In this document: positions 1 to 5,787 of the stretch, piece after piece | How the letters are laid out: every line of letters begins with the position of its first letter | Numbering within the stretch: the first letter of the stretch is position 1 | Source of the DNA: JAAUQA01 sp036351435 | GTDB taxonomy: Bacteria; Pseudomonadota; Gammaproteobacteria; Competibacterales; Competibacteraceae | Length of the DNA: 6,864 nucleotides | Direction: 5' to 3' | Assembly: GCA_036351435.1 (NCBI GenBank) | Contig: JAZBPA010000054.1 | Span: 1 to 6,864, forward strand | The notes under the pieces: model-generated | What the model was told of the DNA's origin: nothing | The model's input: only the letters and a program-made list of their open reading frames with translations | Database searches by the model: none | Position numbers and translations under genes: made by a program

Positions 1-785
1 AGAATCCACCGCTCGACGACTGATATGCCGACTTCGACTGTGGCCTTGTCACGGGGTCGACGGATCCGCGCGGGGATTATGGTGAACTGATAATGCTTTG
101 CCAATTCCATATGACTAAGGTTGAGGTTCGGCCTGTAGCGATGGGCTTTTACCACGCCCGTTTTCAGGCTACCCGGTACAACGACTTCGGGCACGCCGCC
201 GAAAAAGGCGAAGGCCCGCACGTGACTTTGCAGCCAATTTTGCGGCTGCTGGATCCAAGTCGCTTCCGCAAAAGTGTAATTACTGGCACCCAGCACGGCC
301 ACAAAGATTTGGGCCTGAAGGCGCTCACCGCTGTGGCGATTGATGATCGGGATGGTTTGGCGAGCATAGTCTACAAATAACTTCTCACCAGCCCGATGCA
401 GGTGCCGTATCACCATGTCGGCCTTCGCAGCCCAGATCCGATACAGTTCGCAGAACCGACTGTAGCTGTAGCCTTGGGGCTGCCTCTCGCGGTACACTTG
501 CCAAAGCAGCTCAAGAGTGACCCCGGGACGGCGTAACTCGTGATGGAGCTTAGCCCAATCCGGACAGTGTTCAATCGGGTGCCGGGTTCGCACCGGTGCC
601 GGAAACAGGCGCTGCTCCACCTCGGTTTCGCTCAGCCTCTCGGGTAAGGGCCAACTTAAGCCCGCTTGCCGCGCTCGGGCTAAATACTCCCCAACGGTAC
701 TCCGGTTAAGGCCACAACGATGGCCAATCTGTTCTTGGCTGTAGCCAGCCGCATGTAATCTCAAAATATCTACTATCTTGTGCAT
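1..785 (-). CDS. istA: IS21-family transposase IstA, N-terminal part, running off the left edge
   Basis: One uninterrupted minus-strand frame of about 262 codons runs from the ATG at 785-783 to the window edge. A GAGG Shine-Dalgarno (792-795) lies 6 nt before the start. The protein opens with a Hin-like helix-turn-helix (about residues 12-42, SQEQIGHRCGLNRSTV), which in IS21 transposases binds the element ends. The integrase core follows: FVDYA (137-141, first Asp D139), AQIFVAVLGASNYTFAEATW (158-177), and PRDKATVEVG (244-253, Glu E251). Where the family normally has VPDNLK, carrying the second catalytic Asp, this copy reads VPGSLK (203-208), so position 205 is Gly. The usual DYAGQ is also DYARQ. 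The C-terminal part and the partner ATPase istB would lie outside the window. The family assignment is very secure. Loss of activity is inference from the missing Asp. Confidence 0.93.
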   Translation of the reverse strand, partial: MHKIVDILRLHAAGYSQEQIGHRCGLNRSTVGEYLARARQAGLSWPLPERLSETEVEQRLFPAPVRTRHPIEHCPDWAKLHHELRRPGVTLELLWQVYRERQPQGYSYSRFCELYRIWAAKADMVIRHLHRAGEKLFVDYARQTIPIINRHSGERLQAQIFVAVLGASNYTFAEATWIQQPQNWLQSHVRAFAFFGGVPEVVVPGSLKTGVVKAHRYRPNLNLSHMELAKHYQFTIIPARIRRPRDKATVEVGISVVERWI

Positions 786-835
786 CAATAACCTCTTCGC
801 CGGTGTTTCATTCTCCCAGTTACGGTGAAAAAGCA
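1..835 (-). mobile_element. IS21-family insertion sequence, istA-proximal end
   Basis: The element contains the istA gene and continues beyond position 1. The sequence just upstream of istA, read on the minus strand, starts TGCTTTTTCACCGTAACTGG (835-816). IS21-family ends begin with TG and contain several short repeats, so 835 is a plausible outer boundary, but no partner end or target duplication can be seen. The true end could lie anywhere between about 800 and 985. Confidence 0.45.
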
Positions 836-986
836 AGCTTACGGGATCGTTTCGTTATCTTGCGTTGTTGTCTACCGCCCCGATACAGCTGCTGGCCTAG
901 CAGTTTTGAGCCAGAATACGCAACGAAAAGCTAATCAGCGCCGTACGAATACCAAAGCGAATGGGCCCATTAACCACATAGTGGCG
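836..986. other. Intergenic sequence with no recognised gene
   Basis: Short plus-strand frames are open here, but none has a Shine-Dalgarno or a recognisable protein. The only point of note is the 12-mer AAAGCTAATCAG (927-938), which recurs at 3556-3567 beside the second Zur-like site. It may be chance. Confidence 0.4.
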
Positions 987-1020
987 ATTTATATCGTATG
1001 TTATAACATACGATATAAAT
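987..1020. promoter_or_regulatory. Perfect 34-bp palindrome, candidate Zur operator
   Basis: Two 17-bp arms (left ATTTATATCGTATGTTA, centre between 1003 and 1004) are exact reverse complements with no spacer. The inner GTATGTTATAACATAC resembles proteobacterial Zur (zinc uptake regulator) boxes, which are AT-rich dyads built on GTTATAAC or GTTATA-N-TATAAC. There is no T-tract and the arms are AT-rich, so a terminator is unlikely. The site is 263 bp before the His-rich gene, with a transposase relic in between. The palindrome is seen directly. Zur as the binder is inference; other dimeric regulators are possible. Confidence 0.55.
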
Positions 1021-1093
1021 AAGTCATGATGCTATTCCAATAAAACAATCATGGCGGATTTGTTCGGGTCATTCCCGAAGATGAGAATGGCGA

Positions 1094-1237
1094 ATGCAAC
1101 ACGAGAAAAATGGTCACATTCATAACTGGAAGCAAAACTACCGCTGTCGCGTTTGTGGGCGGCAGTTAGTTTGCGGCTTTGGTCAGCACTTAATCTTGAT
1201 CTATGTCATGGCCAACCTACCGGTAAGAGTTAAATAA
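1094..1237 (+). pseudogene. Relic of an IS1-like transposase zinc-ribbon N-terminus
   Basis: The frame from 1094 encodes KNGHIHNWKQNYRCRVCGRQ (residues 5-24), which matches the second half of the zinc ribbon at the start of IS1-type InsA proteins and related transposases (pattern KNG-x-H-x-GKQ-x-Y-x-C-x-x-CGRQ). The first CxxC pair is missing and a stop lies just upstream. Family resemblance ends near 1160-1180, and the frame closes at TAA 1235-1237. This is a decayed fragment, not a working gene. It separates the palindrome at 987-1020 from the His-rich gene. Confidence 0.55.
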
Positions 1238-1283
1238 TCTCATGAAAAATAACAGCTTTTGCTTATGAAGAACGAGGTAAAAA

Positions 1284-1631
1284 ATGACAGAATGCACCAT
1301 TCACGAAGGTCACAATCACAACCACGGTCCCGATTGTGGCCATACTGCGATACAGCATCAAGACCACGTTGATTACTTGCATGATGGGCACCTCCATCAC
1401 CCGCATGGAGATCACTGCGACGAACATCGCATTGAGGTCAGTGACAAGAATCCCGATGCTTGCACGTCCGGACAAGCCATGTCAGGCCACGAAGCGGGAC
1501 ATCTCCACGGTCCCGACTGTGGTCACGAAGCGGTTCCCCATGGGGATCACACCGACTACTTGGTCGAGGGTCGCCTACATCATTCGCACGGTAACCACTG
1601 CGACGACCACGGACCAGTCAACCTAGCTTAG
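1284..1631 (+). CDS. Very His-rich, internally duplicated metal-binding protein
   Basis: The 115-residue protein contains 25 His and 6 Cys, spread over its length. It is built from two 37-residue repeats (12-48 and 73-109) sharing the skeleton HxHGPDCGH-x4-H-x2-H-x-DYL-x3-G-x-LHH-x-HG-x-HCD-x-H, joined by a less His-rich linker (49-72). It has no signal peptide and no membrane segment, so it is probably cytosolic. The start is supported by GAGG (1274-1277) 6 nt upstream. Proteins of this pattern usually carry only a hypothetical-protein name. The His/Cys density points to binding Zn, Ni, Co or Cu as a store, buffer or chaperone. It is monocistronic, with a terminator directly downstream. The upstream palindrome suggests zinc-responsive control (inference). 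Confidence 0.85.
   Translation: MTECTIHEGHNHNHGPDCGHTAIQHQDHVDYLHDGHLHHPHGDHCDEHRIEVSDKNPDACTSGQAMSGHEAGHLHGPDCGHEAVPHGDHTDYLVEGRLHHSHGNHCDDHGPVNLA
1317..1610 (+). repeat. Internal tandem duplication in the His-rich gene (two 111-bp units)
   Basis: The copies are at 1317-1427 and 1500-1610, offset 183 bp (61 codons). Both encode HGPDCGH, DYL, LHH and HCD blocks in the same order, with third-position differences that show an old duplication. The second copy has lost the His of DGHLHH (now EGRLHH) and one other His. Confidence 0.85.
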
Positions 1632-1644
1632 CCTTCCCAGCGCC

Positions 1645-1680
1645 AACCCGACGGTGGTTTTAAAGCCACCGTCGGGTTTT
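1645..1680 (+). terminator. Strong intrinsic terminator after the His-rich gene
   Basis: A 13-bp GC-rich stem (AACCCGACGGTGG 1645-1657 with its exact complement at 1666-1678) has an 8-nt loop and continues into a short T run (1677-1680). It begins 13 nt after the stop codon. The minus strand lacks a good T-tract, so it mainly serves the plus-strand gene. Confidence 0.88.
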
Positions 1681-1928
1681 GGCCTGAATGGCCAGTTCAC
1701 TCAGTCTTTTCGCTATTTACTCGGGCAAGGTCGTTGGTTGGTCGGTGAATTCCCACTTAATCAGCTCATTGGCTTGAGTGCCCTGCATCGGATGACAGCG
1801 ACCTGTGAAAAGGCACCTGCTGCACCACACGGATCGCTGTTTCTAGTATGCCAGTCATGCGTTTCGTCAGCTGCTCCAGGACCACGGTATTTGGGGCAGT
1901 TATGGCTGCATAATGCCTAAAGTCCAGT
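1681..1928. other. Intergenic region with no recognised gene
   Basis: Open frames on both strands lack start signals and recognisable motifs. A small dyad, CCTAAA-N6-TTTAGG (1917-1934), overlaps the sbtB stop codon but has no T-tract, so no clear terminator for the sbtAB operon is visible. Confidence 0.4.
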
Positions 1929-2273
1929 TTAGGAACTGTTTTTTCCCTCTTTAGTGAATTTAAAGGGCCTATAAATCTCCACATATTCAAGGTAAGTGAT
2001 ACCTGAATAATTTTGAAAATATTTATCGACAACCTGCTCCATGATGTTCTCTGCAATGGCTTTTTCGTTCACGATGATTTCAATTTTCACATTCGCAAAA
2101 TCGTCCACCACCGAAGCCCGCTCCGAAGTAGAGCGAGCATTACGGCTACCTTTGCCACCTGCGGCTACAATGGTGTAGCCGGTTGCACCACACCTCTCAA
2201 TTATTTCGCAAACCGCCTTTAAGATCAGCTTTTCGGTGATGATGACCAGTTTTTCAGCTTGATGCAGTGTCAT
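1929..2273 (-). CDS. sbtB: SbtB-like PII signalling protein, partner of SbtA
   Basis: This 114-residue protein has PII fold hallmarks: an EKLVIITEKLILKAV N-terminal strand-helix (7-21), GATGYT (29-34), and a T-loop beginning GGKGSRNARS (39-48), the SbtB-type signature. GlnB/GlnK proteins instead carry a T-loop Tyr for uridylylation, which is absent here. The C-terminus ends RPFKFTKEGKNSS and lacks the Cys pair (CGPEGC) of the cyanobacterial SbtB redox loop. In cyanobacteria SbtB binds adenine nucleotides and inserts its T-loop into SbtA to close bicarbonate uptake, and the same role is likely here at the inner membrane face. The start is fixed by AGGAG a few bases upstream, 14 bp after the sbtA stop codon, so the two are co-transcribed. 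Confidence 0.88.
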   Translation of the reverse strand: MTLHQAEKLVIITEKLILKAVCEIIERCGATGYTIVAAGGKGSRNARSTSERASVVDDFANVKIEIIVNEKAIAENIMEQVVDKYFQNYSGITYLEYVEIYRPFKFTKEGKNSS

Positions 2274-2287
2274 TTGATGCTCTCCTT

Positions 2288-3295
2288 TTACAAATCAAAT
2301 ACGACTTGCGCGAGCGCAATATACAGCGGAATACAAACGGCTATGGCAATGGGTGTGCCTACACTGGTCGAGGCTCCTATGTAGGCGGAAGGATTAGCTG
2401 TAGGAATTCCACCTCTCAGGGTTGGTGGACCTGAAATATCTGAGTTTGAAGCCGCAATCACAGCCAATAGAATGACGCCACCCGGGCTAAATCCAGCAAC
2501 CACATGCGCGGCATAACCCAAGCCGAACCCAATTAAGCCATGTATGATTGGCCCGAAGAAGGCATAAACTGCATACCAGTGAGCGACTTTTCTCAGCTCG
2601 TTAATTCTTGCATAAGCTTCCATGCCCATCACCAGCATTAAGATTGATAAAAACCCACGGAAGAGCGGATTGTAAAAACTATCAAATACGCGGTCAGGGT
2701 TTGTTAGGAGTCCGAGAGCTAAACCAAGAATAAGGGCAGAGAGGGCAGAGCTTCTGAGGCTGTCTTTAACAATGCCCCAGACATCGACCTTCGTTTCCTG
2801 CCCATGATCTCGCTTTCTAAGATAGATGTTGGCGAGCACAATGGCCAGCACAAGAGCTGGGATATCCATAAACGGATAAAGTGCAGGAATCCATGCCTCA
2901 AAGAATATAGATTCATCTTCGAGCAATAACATGGCCGCAGCCAGTGTCGAGGCACTTACCGCACCAAATAATCCGGCGGTAGCAATCCCGTCTTCCCTTT
3001 TGATGCCGGGCAGCCAGGAAAAGATAAGGCTGCCCATCATCACAATCGTTACACCAATGACTGCCGCAATAAGGGCCGGGATGAGCATTTCCAACAAATC
3101 AGCCTCACGAATTTCAATACCGCCTTTGATACCGATCTTCATGAGCAGCATAAACACGATAAATTGGTAAACCGCATTGGGAATAGTCAACTTGCTACCC
3201 AAGGCAGCCAGTAGCATCCCACCTATCAAAAAACCTAATGTGGGCGATTGGAGCTGCCCGACAAGACGTATCAAAAAATCAATTAAAAACTCCAT
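2288..3295 (-). CDS. sbtA: Sodium-dependent bicarbonate transporter SbtA
   Basis: The 335-residue, highly hydrophobic inner-membrane protein starts MEFLIDFLIRLVGQLQSPTL, close to cyanobacterial SbtA. The two SbtA half-repeats show the substrate/sodium-site motifs GLFGAVSASTLAAAM (108-122) and AASNSDISGPPTLRGGIP (281-298), followed by NPSAYIGASTSVGTPIAI (301-318). Also conserved are ALYPFMDIPALV (138-149) and FYNPLFRGFLSILMLVMGME (207-226). The cytosolic loop between the halves (about 159-175) is much shorter than in Synechocystis SbtA (about 374 residues), accounting for the smaller size. It imports bicarbonate with sodium as part of an inorganic-carbon concentrating mechanism and is first gene of an operon with sbtB. 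A GGAAG lies about 8 nt before the ATG (3295-3293). No missing key motif was seen. Confidence 0.94.
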   Translation of the reverse strand: MEFLIDFLIRLVGQLQSPTLGFLIGGMLLAALGSKLTIPNAVYQFIVFMLLMKIGIKGGIEIREADLLEMLIPALIAAVIGVTIVMMGSLIFSWLPGIKREDGIATAGLFGAVSASTLAAAMLLLEDESIFFEAWIPALYPFMDIPALVLAIVLANIYLRKRDHGQETKVDVWGIVKDSLRSSALSALILGLALGLLTNPDRVFDSFYNPLFRGFLSILMLVMGMEAYARINELRKVAHWYAVYAFFGPIIHGLIGFGLGYAAHVVAGFSPGGVILLAVIAASNSDISGPPTLRGGIPTANPSAYIGASTSVGTPIAIAVCIPLYIALAQVVFDL

Positions 3296-3478
3296 ATGGC
3301 TGCTTCCATGTTTTTAGTCATCGGACTCTTACATGATGCAGCTTGTGCCAATTTTGGCCTGCCTAATGTTATCAAATGGGTAAATAGTAATGATGTCATG
3401 CTGTTATTCTCTCGCCAAAGTTGCTCGAGAAATATCCCATAACGCATATTATTAGTAAAATAAATATATCTTGTACTA

Positions 3479-3499
3479 GTTATCATTATTTCTGATAAC
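3479..3499. promoter_or_regulatory. LysR/CbbR-type dyad upstream of sbtA
   Basis: GTTATCA (3479-3485), a 7-bp spacer and TGATAAC (3493-3499) form an exact interrupted dyad. Its inner part, TCA-N7-TGA, fits both the general LysR T-N11-A rule and the CbbR consensus TNA-N7-TNA. CbbR-type regulators commonly control carbon-fixation genes, so control of sbtAB is a natural guess. The dyad is about 184 bp before the sbtA start, implying a long leader or a promoter near 3430-3460 (a weak pair is TTACTA at 3458-3453 and GATATT at 3436-3431 on the minus strand). No regulator gene is in the window. Confidence 0.45.
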
Positions 3500-3526
3500 A
3501 GTATATGCGCTGGTTACTTATGTTTT

Positions 3527-3544
3527 GTTATGTTATAACGTTCG
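3527..3544. promoter_or_regulatory. Second Zur-like site, upstream of DUF1826 gene
   Basis: GTTATGTTATAACGTTCG shares the core TATGTTATAAC and the trailing CG with the palindrome at 987-1020, aligned on the same centre. Its own symmetry is imperfect outside GTTATAAC. It lies 45-70 bp before the two possible starts of the DUF1826 gene, a normal operator position, and about 230 bp from sbtA on the other side. Zur binding is inference. Confidence 0.45.
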
Positions 3545-3613
3545 TTTGTTAATGCAAAGCTAATCAGTATCAATCGCCTTTGGTGACTCGTGAACGCTGC
3601 CCGAGAGAGCATT

Positions 3614-4297
3614 ATGCTGACTCTTGCTAACGCCCTACCTGAAGAGACGTTTACTCCGGATTCCACCAGTATCCTACAGCCCGACTGCAACCTCTGGCTG
3701 TGGCAACGAACTATCAAGCAGAATCTCAGTGCCTACTTCGATGAAATCGTCCGTCATCATATGCTGGATCTGACGCTGCGGCTGATCAACCCGGAGCAAC
3801 CTATGCCGATTCTGCAGGATGGCCTGCATGAGGCCGGCTTGTGTCCCAATCCTCGCTTGGCATTATGGGTGAAGGACTTGGCGATGCTGGTCCGGCTGTT
3901 CGGCCGATTGCAACCGAACGCCGTAGTCATTTTTCGCCTGGAGACAATCACTACGCCAGGTTGCCGGGTATTTCACGTCGATAATGTCGGCCTACGATTA
4001 CTATGTACCTACTGGGGTCCGGGCACACAGTGGTTGGATAACGCCAACGTGAACCGCGACCAACTCAATCTTCAAGGGCATACCATTGAGGCGGCCAACC
4101 GGGCGATCATGATTGACCCTAAGCGCATAGCCACGCTGAAACCGGGGTGGGTCGCAGTAAGCAAGGGTGATGCTTACCCAGGTAATCGCGGACATGGCTG
4201 GGTCCATCGCGTTTACCCTCAGTCGGCGAACGCGCCGGCCCGCTTGCGCTTGCGGCTGGATTACCAGCGGCCCATGCTGAGTATACCGAGATACTGA
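3614..4297 (+). CDS. DUF1826 family protein
   Basis: The product is 227 residues from ATG 3614, or 235 from GTG 3590. The ATG is preferred because a purine-rich GAGAGAG (3603-3609) sits just upstream; the GTG has only a weak GGTGA. The family signature is the central block around CRVFHVDNVGLRLLCTYWGP, then GTQWL, a basic acidic stretch, LKPGWVAVSKGD, and VHRVYP near the end. Counting from the GTG, H129-x-D131, a distal H206 followed by Arg, and R218/R220 are arranged like the metal and 2-oxoacid residues of cupin-type dioxygenases. That is inference, as the biochemical role is unknown. As I recall, DUF1826 genes often sit with COG0523 GTPases and other Zur-controlled genes, which fits the site at 3527-3544. 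It is soluble, with no signal peptide. Confidence 0.82.
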   Translation: MLTLANALPEETFTPDSTSILQPDCNLWLWQRTIKQNLSAYFDEIVRHHMLDLTLRLINPEQPMPILQDGLHEAGLCPNPRLALWVKDLAMLVRLFGRLQPNAVVIFRLETITTPGCRVFHVDNVGLRLLCTYWGPGTQWLDNANVNRDQLNLQGHTIEAANRAIMIDPKRIATLKPGWVAVSKGDAYPGNRGHGWVHRVYPQSANAPARLRLRLDYQRPMLSIPRY

Positions 4298-4378
4298 GAT
4301 GGCTTTGGATTGAGACAGCTGGTGTGGGAGATGGATAAACGATCCCTTTCTGGCATGGGACGTTACATGAAGCGAAGT

Positions 4379-4978
4379 TCATGAAGAAGCCCGGGAGCAC
4401 GTCAAACTGTGAGCGAGCCGCGCCAGCCGGCACTGCCAATAGGCCGGCAAGTCCGATCCGCCGAACAATGCGGGGAACACGGAGTCGACACTCAGGACGC
4501 GTGGCGAGGGTTTTAATCCATGCTCAAGTACCCACTGGCGCAATGGTAGCAGGTCTTCGTTGCGGTACTGGTTGAAAACGACTCGCGTTCGCGTAGTCGC
4601 CGGCAGCAGAGCCCGTACAGCCGGTAACGCCCACAAGTCCGGGAGAGCAGGCCGGACGGGGATCATTACGGCGTGGCTCAAACGCAGCAGATCGGCGATG
4701 GCTTCGCTCAACGTAGGAGGCGCATCGATCAAGCAAGCATCAAAATGTCCGTGGAAACCGGGCATCACGCTAGTGAGGGTCTCCAGATACTGCGGTCGCA
4801 CATGCAGGCGCGATGACAACTGCGGAGCTTGTTCAGCCCACTGGCTAGCGGTACCCTGTGGGTCAGTGTCCAGCAACAGCACTCGTCGCCCTTCTTTGGC
4901 CAGCGTCAAGGCCAGGGCGATGGCGAGGGTGGTTTTGCCAGTACCTCCCTTCTGGTGGAAACAGCTCAAAATGTTCAT
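4379..4978 (-). CDS. Small ParA/MinD-family ATPase
   Basis: The 199-residue protein starts MNILSCFHQKGGTGKTTLAI. It carries the deviant Walker A motif KGGTGKTT (10-17, signature Lys K10 and catalytic K15), the switch block LLLDTDPQGTASQW (34-47) and Walker B ACLIDAPP (81-88, D85). Length and the DPQ-x4-W feature match the compact ParF/orphan ParA group rather than long chromosomal ParA with a DNA-binding N-domain. Such ATPases form nucleoid-bound gradients that segregate plasmids or position cargo such as carboxysomes (McdA) or chemotaxis arrays. No ParB or parS is visible. The start has no good Shine-Dalgarno but matches the conserved ParA N-terminus. The gene converges on DUF1826 and diverges from the next gene across 42 bp. 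Confidence 0.88.
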   Translation of the reverse strand: MNILSCFHQKGGTGKTTLAIALALTLAKEGRRVLLLDTDPQGTASQWAEQAPQLSSRLHVRPQYLETLTSVMPGFHGHFDACLIDAPPTLSEAIADLLRLSHAVMIPVRPALPDLWALPAVRALLPATTRTRVVFNQYRNEDLLPLRQWVLEHGLKPSPRVLSVDSVFPALFGGSDLPAYWQCRLARLAHSLTCSRASS

Positions 4979-5020
4979 AGGCTATTGCTTGGTGTGGCTA
5001 TTCAGTAATCAGGTTGTGTA

Positions 5021-5371
5021 ATGATGCCATTCTTTGAGTCCCATAAAATCCACTCCTTTATTAGCCGCCACCCGTCTGCCGACGAGCATGAACTGGATCT
5101 GCGCGGCGTTGATCTCATGAGCGCTCGACAAGCGATCGAATGGCTACTCGAACGATGGCGTTATCACCGGATTCGCCGGGTTCTCATTCGCATCGATCCC
5201 CCCGCCTGTAATGGAGAAGAAACCTTTTTTCTGCCGATTGGTCGGCAATTGCTCGCGGCTCGTCGCGGCGGCTTGATTGCTCATCTCAACACCTTGCAGG
5301 CGGCACGCGGCGCAAGTTTTTACATCGAGTTCGCCGACCACCCAGCGTCTGATTCGTTTGAGTCTACCTGA
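5021..5371 (+). CDS. Small Smr-like protein of unknown function
   Basis: The 116-residue protein has no confident family. Residues 24-61 resemble the first half of an Smr (MutS2 C-terminal) domain: ELDLRG strand (24-29), amphipathic helix SARQAIEWLLERWRYHR (34-50), then strand RRVLIRID (52-59). The diagnostic HGKG or GxLR part that would follow is absent; instead a second helix (about 71-90) and a strand ASFYIEF (98-104) complete a small alpha/beta unit. It is Arg-rich (about 13 Arg). The start could be either of two adjacent ATGs (5021 or 5024), with weak ribosome-binding signals. It is divergent from the ParA gene and 21 bp ahead of the fmdB-like gene, so probably the first gene of an operon. 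Possible roles are a nucleic-acid-binding partner or adaptor for ParA (speculative). Confidence 0.68.
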   Translation: MMPFFESHKIHSFISRHPSADEHELDLRGVDLMSARQAIEWLLERWRYHRIRRVLIRIDPPACNGEETFFLPIGRQLLAARRGGLIAHLNTLQAARGASFYIEFADHPASDSFEST

Positions 5372-5392
5372 AATATTCGCAGGAGATACTCC

Positions 5393-5677
5393 ATGCCCAT
5401 TTACGAATACGCACCGCTTTCCAATGATTGTCCGATTTGCCAAGGTCGTTTTGAAGCATTACAGAAAATGAGCGAATCGGCGTTGGATACCTGCCCAACC
5501 TGTGGTCGCCCCTGTCGCCGGCTGATTTCAGTCCCCCATATTGGCTATTCTACCCACGATCTGTTGGCGTCCGTGAATCTGGTCAGACATGGCTTCACAC
5601 AATACCGGCGCGCCGGTGGGGGCATCTACGAGAAAACCGCAGGCGTCGGTCCGAACCATATTTCCGCTGATCAGTGA
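5393..5677 (+). CDS. FmdB-family zinc ribbon protein
   Basis: The 94-residue protein starts MPIYEY, the hallmark of FmdB/CxxC_CxxC_SSSS proteins. Two knuckles, CPIC (13-16) and CPTC (34-37), separated by QGRFEALQKMSESALDT, are followed by CRRLIS (41-46). An extra segment (APLSND) precedes the first knuckle, so its first Cys is later than in the shortest members. It should bind one zinc. FmdB was named as a regulator of a formamidase operon, but most members are uncharacterised; none of those genes is here. AGGAG sits 6 nt before the ATG, the strongest ribosome site of this cluster. The gene is 21 bp after its upstream neighbour. An IS6 fragment begins immediately at its stop codon, so the original downstream context has been lost. 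Confidence 0.87.
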   Translation: MPIYEYAPLSNDCPICQGRFEALQKMSESALDTCPTCGRPCRRLISVPHIGYSTHDLLASVNLVRHGFTQYRRAGGGIYEKTAGVGPNHISADQ

Positions 5678-5787
5678 ACCCTGATCTCAAAGCCGAGGGT
5701 AAATGCCCGACCGACACCGAGCACCGTCAAGTCAAATGCCTCAACAATCTCATCGAAGCCAATCACGGCAAGCTGAAACGGCTCATT
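5677..5787 (+). pseudogene. IS6-family transposase fragment
   Basis: This frame encodes AEGKCPTDTEHRQVKCLNNL, then IEANHGKLKRLI. In complete IS6-family (IS26-like) transposases the block TEHRQVKYLNN-x-IEADHGKLKRLI lies in the C-terminal part of the DDE domain and holds the catalytic Glu. Nothing of the N-terminal HTH or the first two Asp motifs is present. The fragment starts exactly at the FmdB stop codon and ends at 5787, where a different gene fragment on the other strand begins. Confidence 0.8.

Noticed and set aside
1917..1934. Hairpin CCTAAA-N6-TTTAGG as terminator of sbtAB.
   Set aside because: The stem is short and AT-rich with no following T-tract on the minus strand.
1654..2056. 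Open frames on both strands between the His-rich gene and sbtB (plus 1654-1920, minus 1766-2056).
   Set aside because: They overlap the terminator or sbtB, lack ribosome-binding sites and show no recognisable protein.
4353..4372. CATGAA-GCGAAG-TTCATG hairpin between the convergent DUF1826 and ParA genes as a bidirectional terminator.
   Set aside because: A six-base stem without T-tracts on either side; too weak to call.
4560..5021. Long plus-strand open frame antisense to the ParA gene.
   Set aside because: The minus-strand frame has complete ParA Walker motifs; the opposite frame is an Arg-rich shadow without family features.
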